DNA from: Planctomycetaceae bacterium
Lineage (GTDB): Bacteria > Planctomycetota > Planctomycetia > Pirellulales > Lacipirellulaceae
Direction of reading: 5' to 3'
NCBI GenBank assembly: GCA_002702655.1
Contig: PABB01000026.1
Span: 62,001-126,000 of the forward strand
Length of the DNA stretch: 64,000 nt
Shown: positions 18,698 to 27,106 of the stretch, one piece after another
How positions within the stretch are numbered: the first letter of the stretch is position 1
How the letters are laid out: each line of letters begins with the position of its first letter
Notes under the pieces: model-generated
The model's input: the letters and a program-made list of their open reading frames with translations, nothing else
Database searches by the model: none
What the model was told of the DNA's origin: nothing
Position numbers and translations under genes: made by a program

Positions 18698-20326
18698 TCA
18701 GCTCACCCGCGATTCGATCTCCGCCACCACGTCATCGACCTTCACGCGCCACTGTTCCAGCGAGTCGCGGTCGCGCACCGTCACGGTGTTATCATCTAGC
18801 GTCTGCCCGTCGACGGTGATGCAATACGGCGTGCCCGCTTCGTCCTGGCGGCGGTAGCGGCGGCCCACGGCGCCCTTTTCGTCATAGAATGCGGGAAACT
18901 TCTTTTTGAGCCCGCGGTAGATCTCCTGGGCGATCTCCGGCATGCCGTCCTTCTTGACCAGCGGGAACACGGCCGCCTTAATCGGCGCCAGCCGCGGGTG
19001 AAGTTGCATCACCACGCGGGTCTGCATTTTGCCCTTGTCGTCGGGTTGTTCGTCTTCGTGGTACGCTTCGCACAAGAACGCCAGCGCCCCGCGATCGGCC
19101 CCCGCCGACGGCTCGATCACGTGCGGCGTGAACCGCTCGTTGGTCACCTCGTCGCGGTACTGCAGGTCGCGGCCGCTGCCCTTGTACTTGGGACGCGTGC
19201 GGTCGGGATGCCCCTCGATCGGCACCGTTTCCAGCTCCAGGCAACCCTCGGCGTTCTTGACCAGCTTGCCTTCCATGTGGCTCCGTAGGTCGAAGTCGCC
19301 GCGGTGGGCAATCCCCTCCAGCTCGCCAAACTCGCCCTCGGGCAAGAACGGAAATGCGTATTCGATATCGGCCGTGCCGCAACTGTAGTGGCTCAGCTCG
19401 TCGGCGTCGTGCTCGCGCAGTTGCAGCCGCTCGCCGGCGAGTCCCAGGTCGGTGTACCACTTCATCCGCCGGTCGCGCCAGTACTCGTACCACTTGCGCG
19501 ACTCGTTGGGATGGCAGAAGAACTCGATCTCCATCTGCTCGAACTCGCGACTACGGAAGGTGAAGTTCCGCGGCGTGATTTCATTGCGGAACGATTTTCC
19601 TTGTTGAGCGATGCCGAACGGAATCTTCACCCGCGAGCTGTCCAGCACGTTTTTGAAGTTGACGAAGATGCCCTGGGCCGTCTCGGGCCGCAGGAAGGCC
19701 GCGTCGTCGGCCGTGCCCATGGCGCCGACGATGGTCTTGAACATCAGATTGAACTCGCGCGGCTCGGTCAACGTGCCGACTTCCTTGGCCTCGGGCGCGT
19801 AGGCCAGCGACAGGTCGTCCACCTTGTCGAGCGACACCACGTCGCCGTCCCAGGCGAGCTGGTCGGCGTCTTTGCCGCGCAGGTTGAACGCCTTCAGCGC
19901 CCGTCGCTGCAGGTCCTCGCCTTCGGCCTCCGCCTCGGCCGTGGTGGTCACGAACACCCGCTGGCCTTTGGCTTCGACCCATCGTCCGCGCAGTTGGTCA
20001 TAGCGGTATCGCCGCTTTGTTTCTTTGCAGTCAACCATCATGTCGCAGAACAGGTCGAAGTGTCCGCTGCACTTCCACACCTGGGGATGCATGATGATCG
20101 TGCAGTCGAGGCCCGTCATCTCGTAGGGACTGGGCGCGCCCGGCAGCGTGGCCAGGTCGTCGTGCCCGGTGACCATGTCCTGCCACCACGCGTTCTTCAG
20201 GTTCCGCTTCAGTTCGACCCCCAACGGCCCGTAGTCCCAGAACCCGTTCAGGCCGCCGTAGATTTCGCTCGACTGAAACAAGAACCCCCGCCGTTTGCAC
20301 AGCGAGACGAGTTTATCCATTTCCAT
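18698..20326 (-). CDS. glyS: Glycine--tRNA ligase, dimeric (alpha2) type
   Basis: 542 residues from the ATG at 20326 (a second Met lies two codons in). The open frame runs upstream to 20455, but that part translates a dispersed repeat and is not GlyRS-like. Family motifs: 'GFWDYGPLGVELKRNL' near the start, class II motif 2 'FRNEITPRNFTFRSREFEQ', motif 3 near 'HVIEPSAGADRGAL', and an anticodon-binding domain at the end. It charges tRNA-Gly. This is the single-chain type shared with archaea and many bacteria, not the alpha2-beta2 form. The two hydrophobic genes downstream may share its transcript. Confidence 0.95.
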   Translation of the reverse strand: MEMDKLVSLCKRRGFLFQSSEIYGGLNGFWDYGPLGVELKRNLKNAWWQDMVTGHDDLATLPGAPSPYEMTGLDCTIIMHPQVWKCSGHFDLFCDMMVDCKETKRRYRYDQLRGRWVEAKGQRVFVTTTAEAEAEGEDLQRRALKAFNLRGKDADQLAWDGDVVSLDKVDDLSLAYAPEAKEVGTLTEPREFNLMFKTIVGAMGTADDAAFLRPETAQGIFVNFKNVLDSSRVKIPFGIAQQGKSFRNEITPRNFTFRSREFEQMEIEFFCHPNESRKWYEYWRDRRMKWYTDLGLAGERLQLREHDADELSHYSCGTADIEYAFPFLPEGEFGELEGIAHRGDFDLRSHMEGKLVKNAEGCLELETVPIEGHPDRTRPKYKGSGRDLQYRDEVTNERFTPHVIEPSAGADRGALAFLCEAYHEDEQPDDKGKMQTRVVMQLHPRLAPIKAAVFPLVKKDGMPEIAQEIYRGLKKKFPAFYDEKGAVGRRYRRQDEAGTPYCITVDGQTLDDNTVTVRDRDSLEQWRVKVDDVVAEIESRVS

Positions 20327-20402
20327 GATGGTGCGTGGTGTGAGGATGATCGGTTGAATTGAGTTGCCGCCGGCGCTGCCGAGAGAAAGCAGGCTGCCGT
20401 CT

Positions 20403-20484
20403 AATGACCAATGACCAAGTTCCAATGACCAATGAGGGGGCTGGCGATTCGCCACTATTGGTCATTGGTGCTTGGTCATTGGGG
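20403..20484. repeat. Inverted repeat, 'AATGACCAATGACCAA' family, copy 1
   Basis: The arms 20403-20436 and 20457-20484 are reverse complements built from near-tandem words AATGACCA. The element sits between comB and glyS, upstream of glyS. Related copies lie at 23035-23124 and 46791-46880. Confidence 0.85.
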
Positions 20485-20545
20485 CTTCGCGATCGCCGCC
20501 GAAACATGGCGAATCAGCCAGTTTAACTGCGATCGCCGCTGTCGC

Positions 20546-21310
20546 CTACAGCGCCCGGATTTCGCCGCTCCGGCGGTCTTGCTCGGGGACGACGCTCAGG
20601 CTGTCCAGGTCCGCGCACCGCGGCAGGTCGTCGCCCAGGTCCAGATCGAGCAGCGTGCGACCGTGCTTGGTGCGGGTCAGCTCGTCGGCGAATTGCTCGG
20701 CCGGCGTCCGGCCCAGGGCCCGGGCCGCGGTGAGCAGCTCGGCCCATTCGCGCCCGGCCCGCTCGGCCCATTCGTTGGCGGCGCGGGGCGGCTTGGCGGC
20801 GAACTCCTCCTGCAGCAAATGCGCGATCGCCCCGGCTGCCAGCACGTCGTCGCGGCCGACCACGCCGTTGGTTCCGGCGCACAGGATGTCGATCTCGGCG
20901 TCGCCGGCAATCGCTTCGCACACCGCGCGACGGTTCACCGCGGCCCCCACGATCACCCGCCGGGCGAGCCGGGCGTGGTTCAGCGCCCGCGTGCCGTTGG
21001 TCGTGGTGAACAGCACGCGCTTGCCAAACGCGACTTCGGGCGTGTACTCCGCGGGCGAGTTGCTCAGGTCGAATCCCTCGATCCGTTGCCCGCCGCGTTC
21101 GCCTCCCAGCAGGGTCCGCGAGCGGTCGAGCCCGGCCGCGGCCCGTCGCGTGGCGTCGACCTCGACAAACGGCACGACGCAGTCGGCGCCCGCGGCCAGC
21201 GCGTGGCAGATCGTGGTGGACGCCCGCAGCAGGTCGACCACCACCACCGTGCGTCCGGCCAGGTCGGCCTCGCTGATGAACTGCGGCAAGTAGTGGACAA
21301 ACAGTTGCAC
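20546..21310 (-). CDS. comB: ComB-like 2-phosphosulfolactate phosphatase
   Basis: 254 residues. The ComB fold signatures are visible: '[21 protein letters not shown]', 'EVDATRRAA', '[20 protein letters not shown]', 'TTTNGTRAL' and 'DILCAGTNG'. In methanogens the enzyme removes phosphate from 2-phosphosulfolactate on the way to coenzyme M. In bacteria without ComA and ComC the substrate is uncertain, and neither partner is in this window. The assignment to the family is strong; the physiological role is inference. Confidence 0.85.
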   Translation of the reverse strand: MQLFVHYLPQFISEADLAGRTVVVVDLLRASTTICHALAAGADCVVPFVEVDATRRAAAGLDRSRTLLGGERGGQRIEGFDLSNSPAEYTPEVAFGKRVLFTTTNGTRALNHARLARRVIVGAAVNRRAVCEAIAGDAEIDILCAGTNGVVGRDDVLAAGAIAHLLQEEFAAKPPRAANEWAERAGREWAELLTAARALGRTPAEQFADELTRTKHGRTLLDLDLGDDLPRCADLDSLSVVPEQDRRSGEIRAL

Positions 21311-21491
21311 GGGGGAGAGGTCAGAGGTCGGAAGTCAGGGGCCAGAAAGCCGCGACCGCTGGTCGCGGAATACGGCGCCGATGCTCGATGGGTTAAGCCA
21401 CGGCGACCGACCCCGGTTTGCGCTAGCGAGGCCCCCATTCTATGGCGATAATAAAAGGCTCGCCATCGCTGCCTGCCCTCGCGTGTTTCAA

Positions 21492-22241
21492 ATGCCCGCC
21501 ACCGTCCCGCCGCCCGCCGCCCCCGTCGACAAGTCGGGCGAGCGCGTGCGCCGGATGTTCGGGCAGATCGCCGGGCGTTACGATCTGCTGAATCACCTGC
21601 TGTCGCTGAACATCGACAAGGCGTGGCGCCGACGGACGGTCAAACTCGTGCCCCCCGCCGTCGGGATGCGCGTGCTGGATGTCTGCACGGGCACGGGCGA
21701 TCTGGCGCTGGCGTACCATGCCGCTGGCGACGGGCAGGTTGAAGTCGTCGGCACGGACTTCTGCCATGAAATGCTGGAGGTCGCTCGCCAGAAAGGGGCG
21801 ACTGGCGGGCGCGAGTCGATCCCCTGGATCGAAGCCGACGCGCAGCACTTGCCGTTTGACGACGACGCTTTCGACATCGTGACGGTCGCCTTTGGATTGC
21901 GAAACGTAGCCGACACCGACGCTGGCCTGCGCGAAATGACCCGCGTGTGTCGCCCCGGCGGCAAGGTGGCCGTGCTGGAATTCACCACGCCCCGCAAGCA
22001 ACCCCTGAAAGGCATGTACGGCTGGTACTTTCGCCGCGTGCTCCCCAGGATCGGCCAACTGCTGGCCCGCAACCACGAGTGCGCTTACGACTACCTGCCC
22101 GCAAGCGTCGGCCAGTTCCCGCAGTACGAACAATTGGCCCAGCGCATGCAAGCAGCGGGGCTCAGCGATGTCGTCTTCCACCCGTTCACGCTTGGCGTAG
22201 CCACGCTGTACGTGGGTGCGAAGCCGACGACCGATTGTTAG
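21492..22241 (+). CDS. ubiE: Demethylmenaquinone methyltransferase (UbiE/MenG)
   Basis: 249 residues from the ATG at 21492; the frame is open from 21381 but the first part is not UbiE-like. It methylates demethylmenaquinone with S-adenosylmethionine, the last step of menaquinone synthesis. Motifs: '[19 protein letters not shown]', '[13 protein letters not shown]' (SAM binding), '[17 protein letters not shown]' and 'GLRNVAD'. It heads a same-strand run with ubiX, ubiA and mqnE, all menaquinone genes, which supports the role. Confidence 0.95.
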   Translation: MPATVPPPAAPVDKSGERVRRMFGQIAGRYDLLNHLLSLNIDKAWRRRTVKLVPPAVGMRVLDVCTGTGDLALAYHAAGDGQVEVVGTDFCHEMLEVARQKGATGGRESIPWIEADAQHLPFDDDAFDIVTVAFGLRNVADTDAGLREMTRVCRPGGKVAVLEFTTPRKQPLKGMYGWYFRRVLPRIGQLLARNHECAYDYLPASVGQFPQYEQLAQRMQAAGLSDVVFHPFTLGVATLYVGAKPTTDC

Positions 22242-22343
22242 CGGTCAGTGGCCAGTCGTCGGTCGTCAGTTGTTGTTATGGAAGAACTGAAACACGCGAA
22301 TTGATTCCGCCTTCCCCATCCCGCCTTCCCCCTTCGTAGTCCG

Positions 22344-23039
22344 ATGCCCGTCAAAAACATCGTCGTCGCCGTCACCGGGGCCAGTGGAGCGGTCTACTCG
22401 CTGCGACTGATCGAGGTGCTGTTGGCCACGGGGCACGACGTGCACCTATCGATCAGCCCCACCGGCGCCCACGTGATCCGCGAGGAGATGGACCTGCGGG
22501 TCGACCTGAACGATTTCCAGCCGGCCGATCTCATGCTGGACGACGTCACGCACGCCGCCGACAGCAAGATTCGCCTGCTGCAAGCCTCCGCCGGCATCGG
22601 CACGGCGGACAGCAACGTGCTGTCGGTCGACGCCGGCCGCGTCGGCGAGCTGCACTACCACCACTTTCAGGATTTTAACTCGCCGATTGCCAGCGGGTCG
22701 TTCCTGACCGAGGGGATGGTCATTTCACCCTGCTCGGGCACCACGCTCTCGGCGGTCGCCCACGGCACGGCGGGCAACGTGATCCAGCGAGCGGCCGAGG
22801 TGCATCTGAAAGAACGCCGCAAGTTGATCCTCGTGCCCCGCGAAACGCCGCTGTCGCTGCCCGCGATCGACAACATGCGCAAGTGCACCGAAGCCGGCGC
22901 AGTCGTGCTGCCCGCCTCCCCCGGGTGGTACCACGGCGTGACCACGCTGCGCGACCTGGTCGATTTCGTCGCCGCGCGGATTTGCGACCAACTCCGCATT
23001 GACAACTGCCTGATGGAACGCTGGGGGACGAAGAAATGA
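22344..23039 (+). CDS. ubiX: UbiX-family flavin prenyltransferase
   Basis: 231 residues. UbiX makes prenylated FMN, the cofactor of UbiD-type decarboxylases; in the futalosine route the pair is also called MqnM/MqnL. Motifs: 'VAVTGASGAVYSLRLIEVL', 'SPCSGTTLSAVAHGTAGN' and 'LVPRETPLSLPAIDNM'. The tail is slightly longer than E. coli UbiX. No ubiD is in the window. Its TGA stop lies within the first bases of the repeat at 23035, which separates it from ubiA. Confidence 0.93.
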   Translation: MPVKNIVVAVTGASGAVYSLRLIEVLLATGHDVHLSISPTGAHVIREEMDLRVDLNDFQPADLMLDDVTHAADSKIRLLQASAGIGTADSNVLSVDAGRVGELHYHHFQDFNSPIASGSFLTEGMVISPCSGTTLSAVAHGTAGNVIQRAAEVHLKERRKLILVPRETPLSLPAIDNMRKCTEAGAVVLPASPGWYHGVTTLRDLVDFVAARICDQLRIDNCLMERWGTKK

Positions 23040-23124
23040 CCAATGACCAAGCACCAATGACCAAAAGAAGCGGGCGGGCCACGCGCCATCATTGGTCATG
23101 GGGACTTGGGCATTGGTCATTCGC
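23035..23124. repeat. Inverted repeat, 'AATGACCAATGACCAA' family, copy 2
   Basis: The left arm begins at the end of ubiX and provides its stop codon. The right arm (about 23089-23124) ends just before the ubiA start at 23133. The whole ubiX-ubiA spacer is therefore repeat. Confidence 0.85.
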
Positions 23125-23132
23125 ATGACAAC

Positions 23133-24173
23133 ATGCTCTCCACGATTCGCCACTTCCTCTCGCTGATCCGCTTCAGCCACACGCTGTTCGCGTTGCCCTT
23201 TGCGCTGCTGGCGATGCTGATGGCGGCGCGATTATCGGTGGTGGAAGTGGCGGATGCGTCGGGCGTGATTCCGTGGGATGGCGTCATTGCCAGTGAAGAG
23301 AGCTACCACCGCGATTCGTTTGTCGCGATTGATAGCTTTTCGATAGGCGGCATAACCATCGACGTACACCGCCTCTTTGGCAAACGCTTTGCCCTCTCCG
23401 CCAAACAACTCATCGGCATCCTGCTCTGCATGGTCACGGCCCGTAGCGCCGCGATGGCCTTCAACCGGCTCGCCGATCGCGACATCGACGCAGGCAATCC
23501 GCGCACGGCGGGGCGGCACATTCCCGCGGGCCTGCTCAGCGTCGGCCAAGTGACCGCGTTCGCCATCGCTTGCGGCTTAGCGCTGATCGCCAGCACGCTG
23601 TTGTTCCTGCCGAACCGATTGCCGCTCTATCTGTCCGTCCCGGTGCTGCTTTTTTTGCTCGGCTACAGCTACACCAAGCGCTACACCTCGCTAGCCCATT
23701 TCTGGCTGGGGGCGGCGCTGGCCGCGTCGCCCGTGGCCGCCTGGATTGCCATCCGCGGCGAGCAGGTCGCCGCGGCCCCGGCCGATCTGCTGCCGGCGGC
23801 CGTGTTGGGGCTGGGCGTGCTGGCGTGGGTCGCGGGGTTCGACATGATTTACGCCTGCCAGGACGTCGATTTCGACCGCACGGCTAAGCTGCACAGCGTG
23901 CCGGTCCGGCTGGGGGTCCCCGGAGCCTTGCGACTAGCCGCCGCCTGTCATTTCGTGACAATAGGAGCCCTGGCCGCGCTGCCGCTGGTCTATCCGCCGT
24001 TTGGCGGGATCTGGTGGGCGGGCATCGCCGCCGTGGCCGCGCTGCTGATTTACGAGCACGCCCTGGTCCGGCCCGACGACCTGACCCGGGTGAACGCCGC
24101 GTTTTTCAACGTCAACGCCGTGATCAGCCTGGGCCTGCTGGCGGTTGGAATCGTGGACCTACTTGTATCCTGA
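23133..24173 (+). CDS. ubiA: UbiA-family polyprenyltransferase (MqnP-like)
   Basis: 346 residues from the ATG at 23133. UbiA enzymes attach a polyprenyl chain to an aromatic acid; in the futalosine pathway MqnP prenylates 1,4-dihydroxy-6-naphthoate. Both Asp-rich motifs are present: 'NRLADRDIDAGNPRTAGR' and 'YACQDVDFDRTAKLHSVP'. The hydrophobic profile fits eight to nine helices. Between the first helix ('HTLFALPFALLAMLMAAR') and the segment before motif I lie about 50 extra polar residues, which makes it longer than the usual about 290. Context with ubiE, ubiX and mqnE supports a menaquinone role. Confidence 0.92.
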   Translation: MLSTIRHFLSLIRFSHTLFALPFALLAMLMAARLSVVEVADASGVIPWDGVIASEESYHRDSFVAIDSFSIGGITIDVHRLFGKRFALSAKQLIGILLCMVTARSAAMAFNRLADRDIDAGNPRTAGRHIPAGLLSVGQVTAFAIACGLALIASTLLFLPNRLPLYLSVPVLLFLLGYSYTKRYTSLAHFWLGAALAASPVAAWIAIRGEQVAAAPADLLPAAVLGLGVLAWVAGFDMIYACQDVDFDRTAKLHSVPVRLGVPGALRLAAACHFVTIGALAALPLVYPPFGGIWWAGIAAVAALLIYEHALVRPDDLTRVNAAFFNVNAVISLGLLAVGIVDLLVS

Positions 24174-24183
24174 TACGGACATA

Positions 24184-24267
24184 TCTCACGCAGAGGCGCG
24201 GAGACGCAGAGAACGGAAAGAGTTCATTTTCCTCCGAACCTCTGCGTCTCCGCGCCTCTGCGTGAGA
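24184..24267. repeat. Perfect 28-bp inverted repeat between ubiA and mqnE
   Basis: The arms 24184-24211 and 24240-24267 are exact reverse complements, each reading 'CGCAGAGGCGCGGAGACGC' at the core, with a 28-nt loop. The element begins 10 bp after the ubiA stop and ends 22 bp before the mqnE start. It lacks a T-tract, so it is not a classical terminator. Confidence 0.9.
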
Positions 24268-24289
24268 CAATCTCCATGGCCAAAACAAC

Positions 24290-25423
24290 ATGCTTCGCAC
24301 CTCCTCCCCCATCCTGCAGCCCATTCGCGACAAGGTCGAATCCGGCGAGCGCCTGACGTTCGACGACGGGCTACTGCTGGAGTCGCCCGAGGTCCCGCTG
24401 CCCGAGCTGGGCGAGCTGGCCAACTTCGTTCGCGAGCGCAAAAACGGCAACGCCGCGTACTACAACATCAACACGCACCTGAACCCCACCAACGTGTGCG
24501 TGTACCGCTGCGTGTTCTGTGCGTTTCGCGCCGACCTGCGCGACCCTAAAGGGTACTGGATGACCGACGAGCAGATCCTGGCTCGCGGGCAGGAGGCCGC
24601 GGACAACGGCTGCACCGAAATGCACATCGTCGGCGGCCTGCATCACATGCAGGGCTACGACGCCTACCGCCGGGTCATCAGTCTGCTGCACGACAACTAT
24701 CCGTCGCTGCATCTGAAGGCGTGGACTCCCGTGGAGATCGACTGGTTCTGCCGGCAGACGAAAAAGTCGATCGAGTGGGTTCTGTCCGACATGATTGACG
24801 CAGGGCTGGGCAGCCTGCCGGGCGGCGGGGCGGAGATCTTTCACCCCGAGGTCCGTCACCAGATCTGCGAGCACAAAGCCGACGCGGGCCGCTGGTTCGA
24901 GACGCACCGCACGGCCCACCGCCTGGGTCTGCGCAGCAATTGCACCATGCTGTACGGCCACATCGAGCAGCCGTACCACCGCATCGACCACCTCTGCCGC
25001 CTGCGCGAGCTGCAGGACGAGACGGGCGGCTTTCAAACGTTCATCCCGCTGGCGTTCCATCCCGACAACACGGGGCTAGCGCACATCAAAAAGCCCAGCT
25101 CGCTGGTCGACCTGCGCACCATGGCCGTCAGCCGGCTGATGCTGGACAACATCCCGCACGTCAAAGCGTACTGGATCATGCTGGGAGTCGGCACGGCCCA
25201 ACTGGCCCTGGCCTATGGCGCCGACGACATCGACGGCACCGTGCGGCACGAACTCATCTACCACGACGCGGGGGCCGAGACGCCCGAGATCCTCAGCGTC
25301 GAGCAACTCCGCGGCATCATCGCAGAAACCGGCCGCGAACCGGTCGAACGCGACACGCTGTACCACCGCATCCAACGCGACGGCGAGCGCTGGAACGCGG
25401 GCGAAGCGATTGTGGCGAAGTAG
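24290..25423 (+). CDS. mqnE: Aminofutalosine synthase MqnE (radical SAM)
   Basis: 377 residues. MqnE is a radical SAM enzyme that joins 3-[(1-carboxyvinyl)oxy]benzoate to adenosine to give aminofutalosine, an early step of the futalosine menaquinone pathway. The 4Fe-4S motif CX3CX2C is Cys70, Cys74, Cys77 ('CVYRCVFC'). Other family blocks: 'NINTHLNPTNVC', 'MHIVGGLH', 'SLPGGGAEIF', 'TMLYGHIEQPYHRIDHL' and 'AYWIMLGVGTAQLAL'. MqnA, MqnB/MTA nucleosidase, MqnC and MqnD are not in the window. It follows ubiA across a perfect hairpin. Confidence 0.95.
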   Translation: MLRTSSPILQPIRDKVESGERLTFDDGLLLESPEVPLPELGELANFVRERKNGNAAYYNINTHLNPTNVCVYRCVFCAFRADLRDPKGYWMTDEQILARGQEAADNGCTEMHIVGGLHHMQGYDAYRRVISLLHDNYPSLHLKAWTPVEIDWFCRQTKKSIEWVLSDMIDAGLGSLPGGGAEIFHPEVRHQICEHKADAGRWFETHRTAHRLGLRSNCTMLYGHIEQPYHRIDHLCRLRELQDETGGFQTFIPLAFHPDNTGLAHIKKPSSLVDLRTMAVSRLMLDNIPHVKAYWIMLGVGTAQLALAYGADDIDGTVRHELIYHDAGAETPEILSVEQLRGIIAETGREPVERDTLYHRIQRDGERWNAGEAIVAK

Positions 25424-25472
25424 CCGCAGGCCCCGCGAATTCGCCACCGAGAGGGATGCTGCCAACTCAAAG

Positions 25473-25508
25473 GGTGGCTGGGGACGCAGCGAAGCGAAGC
25501 CCCCAGGG
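25473..25508 (-). repeat. REP-like repeat copy 1 (RAYT-associated family)
   Basis: Reads 'GGTGGCTGGGGACGCAGCG' on the plus strand, the reverse complement of the copies at 26402 and 27070. It lies just upstream of the unknown gene at 25528. See the pseudogene entry at 26477 for the likely cognate enzyme. Confidence 0.8.
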
Positions 25509-25527
25509 AACTGGAGAGAATGGAAAA

Positions 25528-26382
25528 ATGGCTGACCAAGGTCGCAGGATCATTCGTCTCCTCTCAAAGTTGGGTGGCGGTGGCGTCTCTGGTGGTCTCA
25601 AAGGAGCCGCAACGACGGGCACGGCCGAAGGTGCGTTAGTAGGGGCTATAGTTGGCGCAGGTGCCTCCGCTTCCGCTGGCGTAGTTGAAGGCGCAATTGA
25701 ATCAACGCTTTCCGACATCATCGATCGACAGCTATCGGTGAACGAAAAACATCGAGTCAAGTTGGCAACGACTGCGATACTCGATCGCGTTTACCAGCGT
25801 CTCATCGAAGGCGAGAAACCCCGAGCAGATGGGTTTTTTGACAGTTCACAACGTCAAGGAGGCGATAGATCGCCCGCCGAAGAGTTGTTCGAGGGAAGTC
25901 TGCTGAAGTGCAAAAACGAGTTTCAGGAGAAGAAAATCCCATTCATGGCAAACATTTTTGCCGAAGTCGCCTTTCGTGATGATGTGTCAACGGCGTTGGC
26001 CCACCAAGTCTATGTAATTGCAGATCGGATGACCTATCGCCAACTGTTGATTGTCGCGACGGTCCATCGAAAGGAGGAAATTGCATTTGACACAACCAAG
26101 TGGAACACGAGCTTCACAATGTGCTTCATCCCCGGGCGGTCACGGGCACATGTGATGACCGATGAACTCGCAGGTTTCATGCGAGAACTCTATGCCTTGA
26201 GTCGGACCGGTGAAGATCTGCTGAGCTACGATCGCACATCGACCGTCCATCATGGCAGCGAGCAAGGTGTTCTTACGATGCTCGGCAGACTCGTGTACGA
26301 ACTCATGAGGTTGGATCAAATAGATGTCGCGGAGCTTGTATCACTGAAAGACGAATTTGTCCGGATTACTGGCATCCCCTAG
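25528..26382 (+). CDS. Unknown protein with glycine-rich helical segment, probably acquired
   Basis: 284 residues from the ATG at 25528, with a purine-rich GGAGAG ribosome site upstream. Base composition and codon use are visibly less GC-rich than in the flanking genes. The N-terminal about 65 residues hold a Gly/Ala-rich hydrophobic stretch with GxxxG spacing (about 20-58, 'ALVGAIVGAGASASAGVVEG'), able to form one or two membrane helices. The rest looks soluble and helical, with 'FMANIFAEVAFRD' and 'ADRMTYRQLLIVATV'. I recognise no family. It sits between two inverted REP-like copies and beside a broken RAYT, which suggests an accessory cargo gene. Confidence 0.75.
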   Translation: MADQGRRIIRLLSKLGGGGVSGGLKGAATTGTAEGALVGAIVGAGASASAGVVEGAIESTLSDIIDRQLSVNEKHRVKLATTAILDRVYQRLIEGEKPRADGFFDSSQRQGGDRSPAEELFEGSLLKCKNEFQEKKIPFMANIFAEVAFRDDVSTALAHQVYVIADRMTYRQLLIVATVHRKEEIAFDTTKWNTSFTMCFIPGRSRAHVMTDELAGFMRELYALSRTGEDLLSYDRTSTVHHGSEQGVLTMLGRLVYELMRLDQIDVAELVSLKDEFVRITGIP

Positions 26383-26401
26383 AAAGAAGTCGTCCGCTCC
26401 C

Positions 26402-26436
26402 CTCGGGGCTCCGCTTCGCTTCGTCCCCAGCCACCC
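26402..26436 (+). repeat. REP-like repeat copy 2
   Basis: Core 'TCGTCCCCAGCCACC' preceded by a GGGGCTCCGCTTCGC block. It is inverted relative to copy 1 (25473) and in direct orientation to copy 3 (27070), so it closes the unknown gene on one side and opens the RAYT pseudogene on the other. Confidence 0.85.
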
Positions 26437-26476
26437 CGGTGATCTGCGTTCCCGCTTCGACCATGCTGTCGCTCCC

Positions 26477-27046
26477 ATGTCGCAACATCGTCGCCATCGC
26501 GTCAACGTCAATGCCCCGTTTCACGCTCACGAGCTGACGTTCTCCTGCTACCAGCGATACCCATTTCTTTAGGCAGAGCGGACGTGCCAGTGGCTGGCGG
26601 ACGCGATCGAGTTGGCTCGGGCCGAGCATGATTTCGCACTCTGGGCGTACGTTTTCATGCCCGATCATGTGCATCTGGTTGTTTGGCCGCGGCGGACGGA
26701 CTACGACATCGCGGAGATTCGCAGGGCGATCAAGTCGCCCGTCGCACGGCAGGCGATGGAGTACCTCGAAGAAAACTCACCCGAGTGGTTGCCCAAGGTC
26801 ACGCGGCAACGGGGCGAGCGCACAGAGCGGCTGTTCTGGCAGTCCGGCGGCGGGTACGACCGCAATATCACTTGCGGCAAAACGTTGCTGGAGATGGTGG
26901 ACTACATCCACGCCAACCCCGTGCGAAAAGGGCTCGTGCCAGCGGCGTCGCAATGGAAGTGGTCGAGCGCGGTTCACTTTCACGGAGGCGGAGCGGTTCC
27001 GTTAGAGGTTGATGCCATTCCGCGGGAGTGGTTGGAGAGTTATTGA
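26477..27046 (+). pseudogene. REP-associated tyrosine transposase (RAYT), interrupted by TAG
   Basis: RAYTs are IS200-like Y1 transposases thought to mobilise REP elements. From ATG 26477 the frame reads 'HELTFSCYQRYPFL', then a TAG stop at 26570-26572, then continues in the same frame as 'AERTCQWLADAIELARAEHD' and the HUH signature 'FMPDHVHLVVWP', ending near 27046. Both halves match a single RAYT of about 189 codons. One base change (for example AAG to TAG) explains the interruption. The region 'MVDYIHANPVRKGLV', with the candidate catalytic Tyr, is intact. A shorter product from an internal start near 26612 would lack the N-terminal strand. Confidence 0.85.
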
Positions 27047-27069
27047 GGCGTGCGGGAACGTGCTGCACT

Positions 27070-27103
27070 GGGGGCTCCGCTGCGCTGCGTCCCCAGCCAC
27101 CCC
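27070..27103 (+). repeat. REP-like repeat copy 3
   Basis: 'GGGGGCTCCGCTGCGCTGCG' followed by TCCCCAGCCACC; direct copy of the element at 26402. The two flank the RAYT pseudogene. It ends 3 bp before the stop of the creatininase gene on the other strand. Confidence 0.85.
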
Positions 27104-27106
27104 AGT

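Noticed and set aside
20327-20455. 43-residue N-terminal extension of glyS
   Set aside because: It translates the dispersed 'AATGACCA' palindrome and precedes the conserved GlyRS start.
26612-27046. Intact short transposase starting at 26612
   Set aside because: The same frame continues upstream past a TAG into the missing RAYT N-terminus, so the short frame is the 3' part of a broken gene.
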